16,965 nucleotides of DNA. Origin: Enterococcus sp. DIV0212c. Its GTDB lineage: Bacteria; Bacillota; Bacilli; Lactobacillales; Enterococcaceae. The notes under the pieces are model-generated. The model saw nothing but the letters and a program-made list of their open reading frames with translations, was not told where the DNA came from and ran no database searches. Within the stretch, counting starts at the first letter, position 1. Every line of letters begins with the position of its first letter. Positions 7,400 to 13,606 of this stretch are shown here, piece after piece. Location of the stretch: assembly GCF_017377505.1 (NCBI RefSeq), contig NZ_JAFREN010000024.1, forward strand, positions 1-16,965, in the 5' to 3' direction. The translations under genes were made by a program, and so were the position numbers.

Positions 7400-7660
7400 A
7401 TATATATTCGTTAGACTTAAGTAGTAGAAACGATACGAATCTGTGTGACACTTTATCAAAATACATACTAAAATAGTTTGCCTACACTCTATATAATAGC
7501 TAAAGGTCACTAACTAGTTTCTAGTAATAATTGTAACAGATTAAATCACAAAAAAATATTCTCTTTTTTTTGAAACATTCCGACTTAAAAAAGATAAAGT
7601 CGCTTTAAGGAATATTTATGTTGATTTCTTTGTTTTTAAATAGTTATTTAAATAATTAGA
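7400..7660 (+). other. AT-rich intergenic stretch with possible leader RNA
   Basis: No sizeable gene. A TATAAT at 7492-7497 lacks a clear -35. TTGAAA (7570-7575), 17 bp, GATAAA is a weak promoter candidate. A nested hairpin (CGACTT 7581-7586 with AAGTCG 7597-7602, ATTC 7577-7580 with GAAT 7610-7613) lies over AAGG, the ribosome site of a 13-codon ORF (ATG 7618, TAG 7657-7659). That ORF ends one base before a terminator hairpin. Whether it is translated is unknown. Confidence 0.35.
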
Positions 7661-7690
7661 AAACCTATTATTTATAGGTTTTTTTTGTTT
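7661..7690 (+). terminator. rho-independent terminator or attenuator
   Basis: Perfect 8-bp stem AAACCTAT (7661-7668) / ATAGGTTT (7674-7681), 5-nt loop, followed by a T-run to about 7690. It lies 146 bp before the secreted-protein gene, so it either ends a small upstream transcript or attenuates the downstream gene. Confidence 0.7.
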
Positions 7691-7835
7691 TTCTTAAATT
7701 TACGTAACGTTATTTTATATTGATTGGATAAATATAGATAAATAGTTTGAGATGTGTGTATATATTTATTTATTATTTACTTTTTGAGAGTTGAATGTTA
7801 ACTTTTAGTTGTAAAAAAATTATTGGAGGCGTTTT

Positions 7836-8957
7836 ATGTTGAGAAAAAGTTTATTATTGTTAACTATTGGTATGTCGAGTGCAGCATTGTTTGTATTTAC
7901 AGATGGAAGCTATGCAGCTGCAGAAAAGGAGGAGGCAAGCAACAGTGTGTTAGTTGAAAATAAGAAGAATAATTTATTTGATAAATTTGTCAATAAATTG
8001 TCTTTTTCTTCTGAAGAAAACGAACTTATTCTAGAACTTAATCAAGAAGTTACGGGATATGAATCATTGATATTACGTGAAGATTCTCCTTCTGGTAATG
8101 GTGTGGGGGTAGTTGGAGACGACAGAAACAGAATGTTTATTGATTATTCAGAGCTTAGAAATGGTCATAAATATTACTTAGAGTATACTTTCCCAAATGA
8201 AGGAATCAAGGAAGTTGAAGAAGTAACTAATTCAGAATTTGTAGACTATATTAATAAAAAATCATTTTTGGATTTACATTCGATTACATCGGATGATCAA
8301 TTTATAATTGGGAAAACAAATCCTAATACTAAAGTAATCGTTGAAATTCTTTCTGACGATGACTACAATTATCCAACAGAATCAGATGAAAATGGAGAAT
8401 TTAGCGTATCTGTACCTAAAACATTACCAGGGAGACGTGTTTTTGTTAAGTCATATGGCGTATATGATGAGTCTTTAGCTAATGCGTATGTAACCAAGGG
8501 CGTTGAAGAAGTATCTAATTGGTTTTATAACCCGACTTTTCTAAATAATGGGAAGGGCTGGAATATGTATGGATCAGCAACTACTATCACTCCAGAAGAA
8601 GATTTTACGAACTTTATAAGTACCACATCTAATGGTAAAATTGGTGCTAATCAGTTGGTTGAAGGCAAATACGGTACGTATTATACTGTTTCTATGGATA
8701 TTAAAGTTAATAAATTTAAAGAGGGAGTAGAAGGTGAACATAGAAACATTTATCTTGGAAATGTACTTCCAGGAGGGGCGATTAATCCAGGATTTAGTAG
8801 CAGGATCGATATTACTGATGCGAAAGATCAATGGAAAACAGTTAAGTTTGCCAGTCCTTTCTATGGAAATGGTACTAGCTTAGAGTTAGGATTTACCATA
8901 TGGGGAGTAGACAATGTTGATATTAGAAACGTTTATTATGATAGATTTGATAGATAG
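7836..8957 (+). CDS. secreted protein with Ig-like and binding-type domains
   Basis: Exported protein of unknown function, 373 residues. A Sec signal peptide is clear: MLRK, hydrophobic core at residues 5-21, signal peptidase site near SYA-A (residue 27). There is no lipobox, LPXTG or transmembrane anchor, so it is probably released or held by binding. After a linker and a poorly recognisable N-terminal beta-rich part, residues 150-230 resemble a bacterial Ig-like repeat (GKTNPNTKVIVEI then DENGEFSVSVP). Residues 231-373 begin SNWFYNPTFLNNGKGW and look like a jelly-roll carbohydrate-binding module; this is a fold guess from pattern. ATG 7836 follows GGAGG. It lies alone between terminators, in the accessory-looking stretch behind the tRNA. 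A cell-wall or host-glycan role is possible but unproven. Confidence 0.85.
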   Translation: MLRKSLLLLTIGMSSAALFVFTDGSYAAAEKEEASNSVLVENKKNNLFDKFVNKLSFSSEENELILELNQEVTGYESLILREDSPSGNGVGVVGDDRNRMFIDYSELRNGHKYYLEYTFPNEGIKEVEEVTNSEFVDYINKKSFLDLHSITSDDQFIIGKTNPNTKVIVEILSDDDYNYPTESDENGEFSVSVPKTLPGRRVFVKSYGVYDESLANAYVTKGVEEVSNWFYNPTFLNNGKGWNMYGSATTITPEEDFTNFISTTSNGKIGANQLVEGKYGTYYTVSMDIKVNKFKEGVEGEHRNIYLGNVLPGGAINPGFSSRIDITDAKDQWKTVKFASPFYGNGTSLELGFTIWGVDNVDIRNVYYDRFDR

Positions 8958-9034
8958 TATTTAATCGTTCAAGAAACTTCATTCTTCTTGTTTAGAATGT
9001 GACTTGTTGGGATTGAACCAATCAGTAAATAAAA

Positions 9035-9076
9035 GACCCTCCTGATTTCTTACTAATAGAAGTCAGGAGGGCTTTC
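9035..9076 (+). terminator. terminator after the secreted-protein gene
   Basis: Stem 9037-9050 with 9058-9071, 14 bp including one G-U (core CCCTCCTGA/TCAGGAGGG), 7-nt loop, followed by CTTTCC. Strong stem but short T-run. A smaller CAAGAA/TTCTTG hairpin lies just upstream (8970-8990). Confidence 0.75.
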
Positions 9077-9180
9077 CATTAGTTGGAGTAGTTTTCTACT
9101 TTATTCAATAATCATATCAAGTGAGTATTCTGTTATTTAATGATAAACTAAAGAAAAGAAACGCTTAGGAGGGGAAAAAG

Positions 9181-10062
9181 ATGAAAAAGAAACTTATTTA
9201 TTCATTTATACTATTAGCAGGACTATCTCTAGCTGCTTGTGGAGGAAAAGGCAAGACAGTTGACAGTTCAACTACAACTAAAAGCACTGAAAAAACAAGT
9301 CAAACAAGTACATCAAATAGTAGTACAACAAAATCTAGTATGAGCCAAAGTTCAACAAACGCATCAACATCTTCAATTACGTCTGAAACAAAAACGAGCG
9401 AAAGCCAATCTGCTGTCAAATCAGATAATAATTCACCTGCAAACCAAGCTGAAACTGTATTAAATAATTTGAAAGCAGCATTTCCAAATGATGCTTTACC
9501 ACAAGCAATATTAACAAGTAAAACAGCAAAATATTTAACTGCTGCAACGACGAGTCCTGCTGATCAAGGGAATTTCAGAGTTTTATATTACGCTGAAGAT
9601 CACGGGATTGCAGTGAATGATCTTGCAGTCAACGACTTACAACCGATCGCCTCATTTGAGAAAAAAACGTATGATTCAAATGAATCTGCTGCTAGTGCAG
9701 TCAATCAAATCATCGATAACGGTGGAAGCCAAATCGATTTAGGCTATGGAATTACAGGATATCAACAAGGCGCCGCAGGATCTAGCTATTTATCATGGCA
9801 AGAAGGAAATTGGAGTATGGTAGTTAGAGCCTCAAATATTGGCGGTGAAGTAGCTGAACCACTAGCTAAGGAAGTCGTGACTTATTTAGAAAAAGCGATG
9901 CTTCCAGCTCCTCAAAGCGTTGGGCAGATTTCTTTAACCGCTAGTATAAGTGATAGCTATCAAAATAATTCAGTCGTTTGGCAAAAAGGGACGACAGTCT
10001 ACACAGTTCAACACTTTGATGCCTTACAAGCACTCAAAATGACTGTATCGACAAATCAATGA
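9181..10062 (+). CDS. Ser/Thr-rich lipoprotein of unknown function
   Basis: 293-residue membrane-anchored lipoprotein. The N-terminus has positive charges (MKKK), a hydrophobic core and a lipobox ending LAAC, with lipidation at Cys20. Residues 25-92 are a low-complexity linker dominated by Ser, Thr, Lys and Asn, of the kind that spaces a domain away from the membrane through the wall. Residues 93-293 form a folded domain containing AAFPNDALPQAILTS and GYGITGYQQGAAGSSYLSW; I do not recognise a named family. ATG 9181 follows AGGAGGGG. It is probably monocistronic; no strong promoter or terminator is clear, only a weak ATTAGT/ACTAAT hairpin (10098-10127) behind it. It is not a classical ABC solute-binding protein by size or motifs. 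Confidence 0.88.
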   Translation: MKKKLIYSFILLAGLSLAACGGKGKTVDSSTTTKSTEKTSQTSTSNSSTTKSSMSQSSTNASTSSITSETKTSESQSAVKSDNNSPANQAETVLNNLKAAFPNDALPQAILTSKTAKYLTAATTSPADQGNFRVLYYAEDHGIAVNDLAVNDLQPIASFEKKTYDSNESAASAVNQIIDNGGSQIDLGYGITGYQQGAAGSSYLSWQEGNWSMVVRASNIGGEVAEPLAKEVVTYLEKAMLPAPQSVGQISLTASISDSYQNNSVVWQKGTTVYTVQHFDALQALKMTVSTNQ

Positions 10063-10211
10063 TTTCAATAATTATTTTCTAACAACCCAAACGAAGTATT
10101 AGTCGGTTAATAAGAAATTCTACTAATCAAAAAATAATAAGAAAAGCCTTGTGCCTGTTATTTCTTTCAAGAAAGATCGATTTTCAATGAAAAAATAAAG
10201 CAGAATCATCA

Positions 10212-10241
10212 TTGACGAAACATTCACTCATCTTGTACAAT
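10212..10241 (+). promoter_or_regulatory. promoter of the structured RNA gene
   Basis: TTGACG (10212-10217), 18-bp spacer, TACAAT (10236-10241). Predicted start near 10248. An inverted repeat TGTAC-AATGA-GTACA (10234-10248) covers the -10 and the start site and could be an operator. Confidence 0.65.
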
Positions 10242-10247
10242 GAGTAC

Positions 10248-10500
10248 ATGATAGAAGCGAAATAATAAAATAAAAAGGCACTTCACAATTTGGTGGCCGC
10301 CAAATTGCGAAGCCCTGATAAGTCAGCAGACACTGACCAATCAAGTTGCCCTCGTCAATGCAAAAGCACTGACATGATTCATTGTACTCAATTTTTAGGA
10401 AAATATCTACCCCTAAAAATACACGAGATGACGAACATGCCAGCGTTTACTTATTGAACGATACAACGGTATTGGAAGGAATTCTGATACCGTTTTTTAT
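10248..10500 (+). ncRNA. structured non-coding RNA, family not recognised
   Basis: About 250 nt bounded by a promoter and a terminator, with no ORF. Helices seen: GGCACTTC-A-CAATTTGG, loop TGGCCG, CCAAATTG-C-GAAG-CC (10277-10314); GTCAG/CTGAC (10322-10337); ATTTTTAGG/CCTAAAAAT (10391-10420) with outer TGTA/TACA; TCGTCA (10352-10357) with TGACGA (10429-10434); AACGGTAT/ATACCGTT (10465-10494) followed by T6 and ATTTTTG, the terminator. GGCA(C)TT can alternatively pair with AAGTTGCC (10343-10350). GATAGAAGC (10250-10258) is also complementary to 10505-10513, just past the terminator. It lacks the hallmarks I know of RNase P RNA, tmRNA and SRP RNA; 6S-like RNA or a new sRNA remain possible. No gene follows on the same strand closely enough for a riboswitch. 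Confidence 0.6.
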
Positions 10501-10504
10501 TTTT
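10465..10504 (+). terminator. terminator of the structured RNA gene
   Basis: AACGGTAT (10465-10472) / ATACCGTT (10487-10494) with a 14-nt loop, followed by TTTTTTATTTTTG. A clear rightward rho-independent terminator. Confidence 0.75.
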
Positions 10505-10537
10505 GCTTCTATCTACTGTTATAAATATCCTTGTTAG

Positions 10538-10722
10538 TTGTACTTAGATATAGGAGCTGGGTATGATTTAACGTTTGGGGATGTATTGGATAAAGTCTAT
10601 CACTATAGGCATTTGATTTATCTATTGGGGAAGAAAATCAACGACTGAAAAAATGGGTTCGTTTAAAATCAGAAGGAACTCTTGTTACCTATAGTGATAG
10701 CTTTAAACAAAAGTATAAGTGA
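10538..10722 (+). pseudogene. decayed coding remnant, unidentified
   Basis: Two short reading frames appear to continue each other after a frameshift. 10538-10648 contains GAGYDLTFGDVLDKVYHYR; 10609-10722 contains GEENQRLKKWVRLKSEGT and ends in a Lys-rich tail with TGA at 10720-10722. Neither has a start codon with a ribosome site. The composition looks protein-like but I do not recognise the family. A long inverted repeat (10592-10609 with 10688-10704) overlaps it. A further in-frame scrap (ITTEAIETLKKIKN) lies near 10755-10800. This could be an old gene remnant or chance coding; confidence is low. Confidence 0.35.
10592..10704. repeat. long inverted repeat with 78-bp interior
   Basis: CTATCACTATAGG (10597-10609) is the exact reverse complement of CCTATAGTGATAG (10688-10700); after one extra T, AAAG (10592-10595) and CTTT (10701-10704) extend the arms to 17 bp. 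No T-run follows, so it is not a normal terminator. It may be a remnant of a small mobile element or an RNA hairpin. Confidence 0.6.
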
Positions 10723-10839
10723 ATGTCATATACTTTGAACTTATTATAATATAAGAATTACTACCGAAGCAATTGAAACGCTGAAAAAAATAAAAAATCT
10801 TGTTTTAAGAAGGTTCTGCCTTTACTGCAATAAATACAA

Positions 10840-11346
10840 TTATTGTGTGATCATACTTTTATCAGGTTGAGAATGGGCTAAACGACTAGCCGCAGCTGCA
10901 GCAATTGCGCCGACGATATCATCTAAAAATGTATGGACTTGAGGTCCCTCATGGGAATTCAGTTTGGCTAAGATCCCGGGTTTTACTTTGTCGATATATC
11001 CATAGTTAGTAAAACCAATCGAACCATAAACATTAACGATCGAAAGTGCCAAAATTTCATCAATACCATAAAGGCCTTCATCTTCTTCCAAAATTTCTTG
11101 TAAAGGATGAAGTAATTTCTTTTCCTCCGCTAAAATATCTAACTGAATACCAGTAATGATTGCGTTGTGAACTTCACGTTTAGACAACACACTATCAATA
11201 TTTTCAATACAAGTCTCTAAATCAAGATCTTCGATATAAGGTTTCTGCAAAAATAAAACTAATTCTGCTAAATCTTTCATCTCAACGCCCCGATCTTTCA
11301 AAAGTTGTCGGGCCGTATGCTCTAACGTTTCACCTTTTATCACCAA
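10840..11346 (-). CDS. PgpA-family protein (YutG-like), phosphatidylglycerophosphatase A related
   Basis: Cytoplasmic/peripheral member of the PgpA family. The signature ends are present: ALSIVNVYGSIGFTNYGYID and FLDDIVGAIAAAAASRLAH, with the acidic DD and the small-residue helix typical of the family. Activity on phosphatidylglycerophosphate is known for proteobacterial PgpA; for the short Firmicutes YutG type it is uncertain. The frame stays open to an ATG at 11388 (and a TTG at 11391), but those have no ribosome site and lie at the divergent promoter. GGAGG at 11359-11355 sits 8 nt before a TTG at 11346, giving 168 residues, close to the family length as I recall it; I chose that start. 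It is divergent from the DUF1450 gene. Confidence 0.82.
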   Translation of the reverse strand: MVIKGETLEHTARQLLKDRGVEMKDLAELVLFLQKPYIEDLDLETCIENIDSVLSKREVHNAIITGIQLDILAEEKKLLHPLQEILEEDEGLYGIDEILALSIVNVYGSIGFTNYGYIDKVKPGILAKLNSHEGPQVHTFLDDIVGAIAAAAASRLAHSQPDKSMITQ

Positions 11347-11431
11347 AATAAAAACCTCCAATGCGTCATTTTTAAACTTAGAATACATCAATGGTATACT
11401 ATCTAGAGAGAAAAATGCAAGGAGAAGATCT

Positions 11432-11674
11432 ATGAATCCATTAATAGAATGCTGTGAACAAAATTTAGCTAAAGGTGCAGAACTATTGTTGAATGACCCT
11501 TTTATCGAGGAAAACGGTGATGTAATCTCTTATTCCTGTATGAATGAATGTGTCCTTTGTGCCCAAACGTTCTTTGTTTTGTTCGAAGGTGAGCGTATTA
11601 CCGGTGCTACACCAGAAGAACTGGTTGAAAATATAAAAAAAGCCATTGTATTATGGCAGGAAGATATGGGTTAA
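11432..11674 (+). CDS. DUF1450 family protein (YuzB-like)
   Basis: 80-residue cytoplasmic protein. It resembles B. subtilis YuzB from memory: start MNPLIECCEQNLAKGAELL, a central Cys cluster SYSCMNECVLCAQTFF (Cys at about 36, 40 and 43), then GERITGATPEELVENI. Function is not established; the cysteine spacing suggests a metal or redox site. The ATG follows AAGGAG. It ends at a bidirectional terminator shared with the convergent FNR gene. Partnership with that reductase is inference from position only. Confidence 0.85.
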   Translation: MNPLIECCEQNLAKGAELLLNDPFIEENGDVISYSCMNECVLCAQTFFVLFEGERITGATPEELVENIKKAIVLWQEDMG

Positions 11675-11715
11675 AAAAATAGAACCTGCCGTTAAAAGGC
11701 AGGTTCTATTTTTTT
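11673..11715. terminator. bidirectional terminator
   Basis: 18-bp perfect stem 11673-11690 / 11698-11715 (core AATAGAACCTGCC / GGCAGGTTCTATT), 7-nt loop, with A/T runs on both flanks. It serves the DUF1450 gene on plus and the FNR gene on minus, both ending within 2 bp of it. Confidence 0.93.
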
Positions 11716-11716
11716 A

Positions 11717-12730
11717 TTAAAGTATTTTAGCTTCTTTTCCTTCGAATAAACTAGTACTATGCATTGGCTGAGTCCTTGTACCTGGTTTAATATAGTGAAG
11801 GGCATTGTTGACAGCAGTCGGTGCTTCACCAAAGCCTGTTGCAATCAGTTTTACTTTACCATCATAATTGCAGATATCACCAACGGCGTAAACACCAGGA
11901 ATATTTGTCGACATGTCTGAGTTAACTTCGATTGCATTGCGGCTGACATCTAAACCCCAGTCCTTTAAGTGACCTAATGATGAAGTGAAACCATAGTTGA
12001 TGATCAAAGAATCTAAATCAAGTTTTTCAAAATTATCTGCTTTGGTTTCTTTCAACTGGATTCCTTTGAAAGAGTTATCTTCAACTAATAGTTGATCAAT
12101 GACATATGGCGTGTAAATAGAGACTTCAGAATTCTTTAAATTATCTACACTGTGTTCATGTCCACGAAATTCTGGACGACGATGGATGATGGAAACTTCT
12201 TCTGCGATAGGTTCCAACATCAAAGCCCAATCGATAGCAGAATCACCGCCGCCTGCGATAGCAACTTTTTTTCCAGAAAATTTATTCATATCAGTAACAT
12301 AATAATGGACATGATTTCCTTCAAGTTCTTCTGCACCATCAATGGTTAAACGTCTAGGTTGAAATGAACCATTTCCGATAGCAAAAATCACTGCTTTAGA
12401 ATAGTGAACGCCTTTTGATGTTTCGATACGTAGATAGCCATCTTCTTGAACTAAATTTCTCACTTCTTCTTCTAAACAAGTCTCATGAGCGAAAGGAGCA
12501 ATTTGCTTTTCTAAATTTTCAATCAGCTCACTGGCTTTAATTGCGGGGAAACCAGGAACATCGTAAATATATTTTTCAGGATAAAGTGTAGATAACTGTC
12601 CGCCAAGTTGTGGGAGACTATCGATGATTTTAGTTTTGGCTTTACGAATACCTGCATAAAAAGCGGCGAAAAGACCTACAGGACCTGCGCCAACAATCGT
12701 TAAATCATATATATTTTTTGAATCAGACAT
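11717..12730 (-). CDS. thioredoxin-reductase-like ferredoxin/flavodoxin-NADP+ reductase
   Basis: Flavoenzyme (337 residues) of the TrxR-like FNR group, like B. subtilis YumC. It has the FAD-binding GAGPVG (residues 14-19), GGQLSTLYPEK (43-53), the NADPH-binding GGGDSA (160-165), the HRR triad (183-185) for the 2'-phosphate and GVYAVGDI near residue 280. The CxxC pair of true thioredoxin reductase is absent, as expected for FNR. It passes electrons from NADPH to ferredoxin or flavodoxin; NrdI in this same window is a plausible flavodoxin-type acceptor (inference). ATG 12730 follows CTGGAGG. Monocistronic, ending at the bidirectional terminator. A prior annotation as 'thioredoxin reductase' would be wrong. 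Confidence 0.93.
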   Translation of the reverse strand: MSDSKNIYDLTIVGAGPVGLFAAFYAGIRKAKTKIIDSLPQLGGQLSTLYPEKYIYDVPGFPAIKASELIENLEKQIAPFAHETCLEEEVRNLVQEDGYLRIETSKGVHYSKAVIFAIGNGSFQPRRLTIDGAEELEGNHVHYYVTDMNKFSGKKVAIAGGGDSAIDWALMLEPIAEEVSIIHRRPEFRGHEHSVDNLKNSEVSIYTPYVIDQLLVEDNSFKGIQLKETKADNFEKLDLDSLIINYGFTSSLGHLKDWGLDVSRNAIEVNSDMSTNIPGVYAVGDICNYDGKVKLIATGFGEAPTAVNNALHYIKPGTRTQPMHSTSLFEGKEAKIL

Positions 12731-12956
12731 TGAAATTTCCTCCAGTTTCTATAATAAAAAAGTTTTCATCTATAAAGATAAAATCAAAAAATGATTGTAT
12801 ATCGTTTTTCACAAAATAGCACTTGTAACGGAAAAAAGCAAGTAAGAGTTTGTGAAAAAAAGGTTCATTTAAAAGATTGGTAAAGATAATGGAATTTTCA
12901 AGTGAAGTTGTTTATGATATTATAAGTAAGTAAAAATTAACGAGGAGGAAATAACT

Positions 12957-13544
12957 ATGTCAGAATTTCCACAATTAGATTTAGCAAATGTTAAAGGCCC
13001 TAAAGCCGTGATAAAAACCAACCGCGGAGATATTACTGTTCAACTTTTCCCGGAACATGCACCAAAAACAGTTGAAAACTTTGTTCAACTAGCGAAAAAA
13101 GGGTATTACGATGGTGTGATATTCCACCGTGTCATTCCTGATTTCATGATCCAAGGCGGCGACCCTACCGGAACAGGTATGGGCGGCGAAAGTATCTATG
13201 GTGAAAAATTTGAAGATGAATTTTCTAAAGATGTTTTCAATTTACGTGGTGCATTGTCAATGGCAAATGCGGGACCGAATACTAACGGCAGCCAATTTTT
13301 CATCGTGAACAATCAAAATGTTCCAGCTAACATGATGGGACAATTAGAAGGTGCTGGTTTCCCAGCAGAAGTAATCGAAGCATATAAAAAAGGCGGAACA
13401 CCATGGTTAGATTTCCGTCATACTGTTTTCGGTCATGTTGTGGAAGGTATGGATGTAGTTGATGAAATTGGCGGTGTACAAAGAGACTCTCAAGATCGTC
13501 CAACTTTTGATGTAGTCATTGATAAAGTAGAAATCAACGAATAA
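12957..13544 (+). CDS. cyclophilin-type peptidyl-prolyl cis-trans isomerase
   Basis: Cytoplasmic PPIase of 195 residues, no signal peptide. The cyclophilin core is complete: [19 protein letters not shown] (56-74, with catalytic Arg58, Phe63 and Gln66), [17 protein letters not shown] (100-116) and [19 protein letters not shown] near the end. An insertion of about 30 residues ([18 protein letters not shown] onward) before that last block is typical of bacterial cyclophilins in lactic acid bacteria. ATG 12957 follows GAGGAGG. It catalyses proline isomerisation during protein folding. Monocistronic, with a bidirectional terminator behind. Only weak promoter candidates (TATTAT near 12918) are visible. 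Confidence 0.95.
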   Translation: MSEFPQLDLANVKGPKAVIKTNRGDITVQLFPEHAPKTVENFVQLAKKGYYDGVIFHRVIPDFMIQGGDPTGTGMGGESIYGEKFEDEFSKDVFNLRGALSMANAGPNTNGSQFFIVNNQNVPANMMGQLEGAGFPAEVIEAYKKGGTPWLDFRHTVFGHVVEGMDVVDEIGGVQRDSQDRPTFDVVIDKVEINE

Positions 13545-13560
13545 CAGTCTAGTGACATAA

Positions 13561-13603
13561 AAAAAGTGAAGCATAAACAATTCCAGTTTATGTTTCACTT
13601 TTT
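13561..13603. terminator. bidirectional terminator
   Basis: 18-bp stem 13561-13578 / 13586-13603 with one G-U, 7-nt loop, flanked by A and T runs. It ends the cyclophilin gene (plus) and the convergent MalY/PatB gene, whose stop is at 13607. Confidence 0.92.
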
Positions 13604-13606
13604 ATT

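Noticed and set aside
10248..10500. Riboswitch controlling a downstream gene
   Set aside because: It ends in a terminator and the next intact gene lies on the opposite strand; only decayed frames follow.
10735..10750. TATAAT at 10744 as a promoter for the decayed frames
   Set aside because: It lies downstream of the larger remnants, has no -35 at proper spacing and no gene follows on that strand.
11717..12730. Thioredoxin reductase (TrxB)
   Set aside because: The CxxC redox pair expected in TrxB is missing; the layout fits TrxR-like ferredoxin/flavodoxin-NADP reductase.
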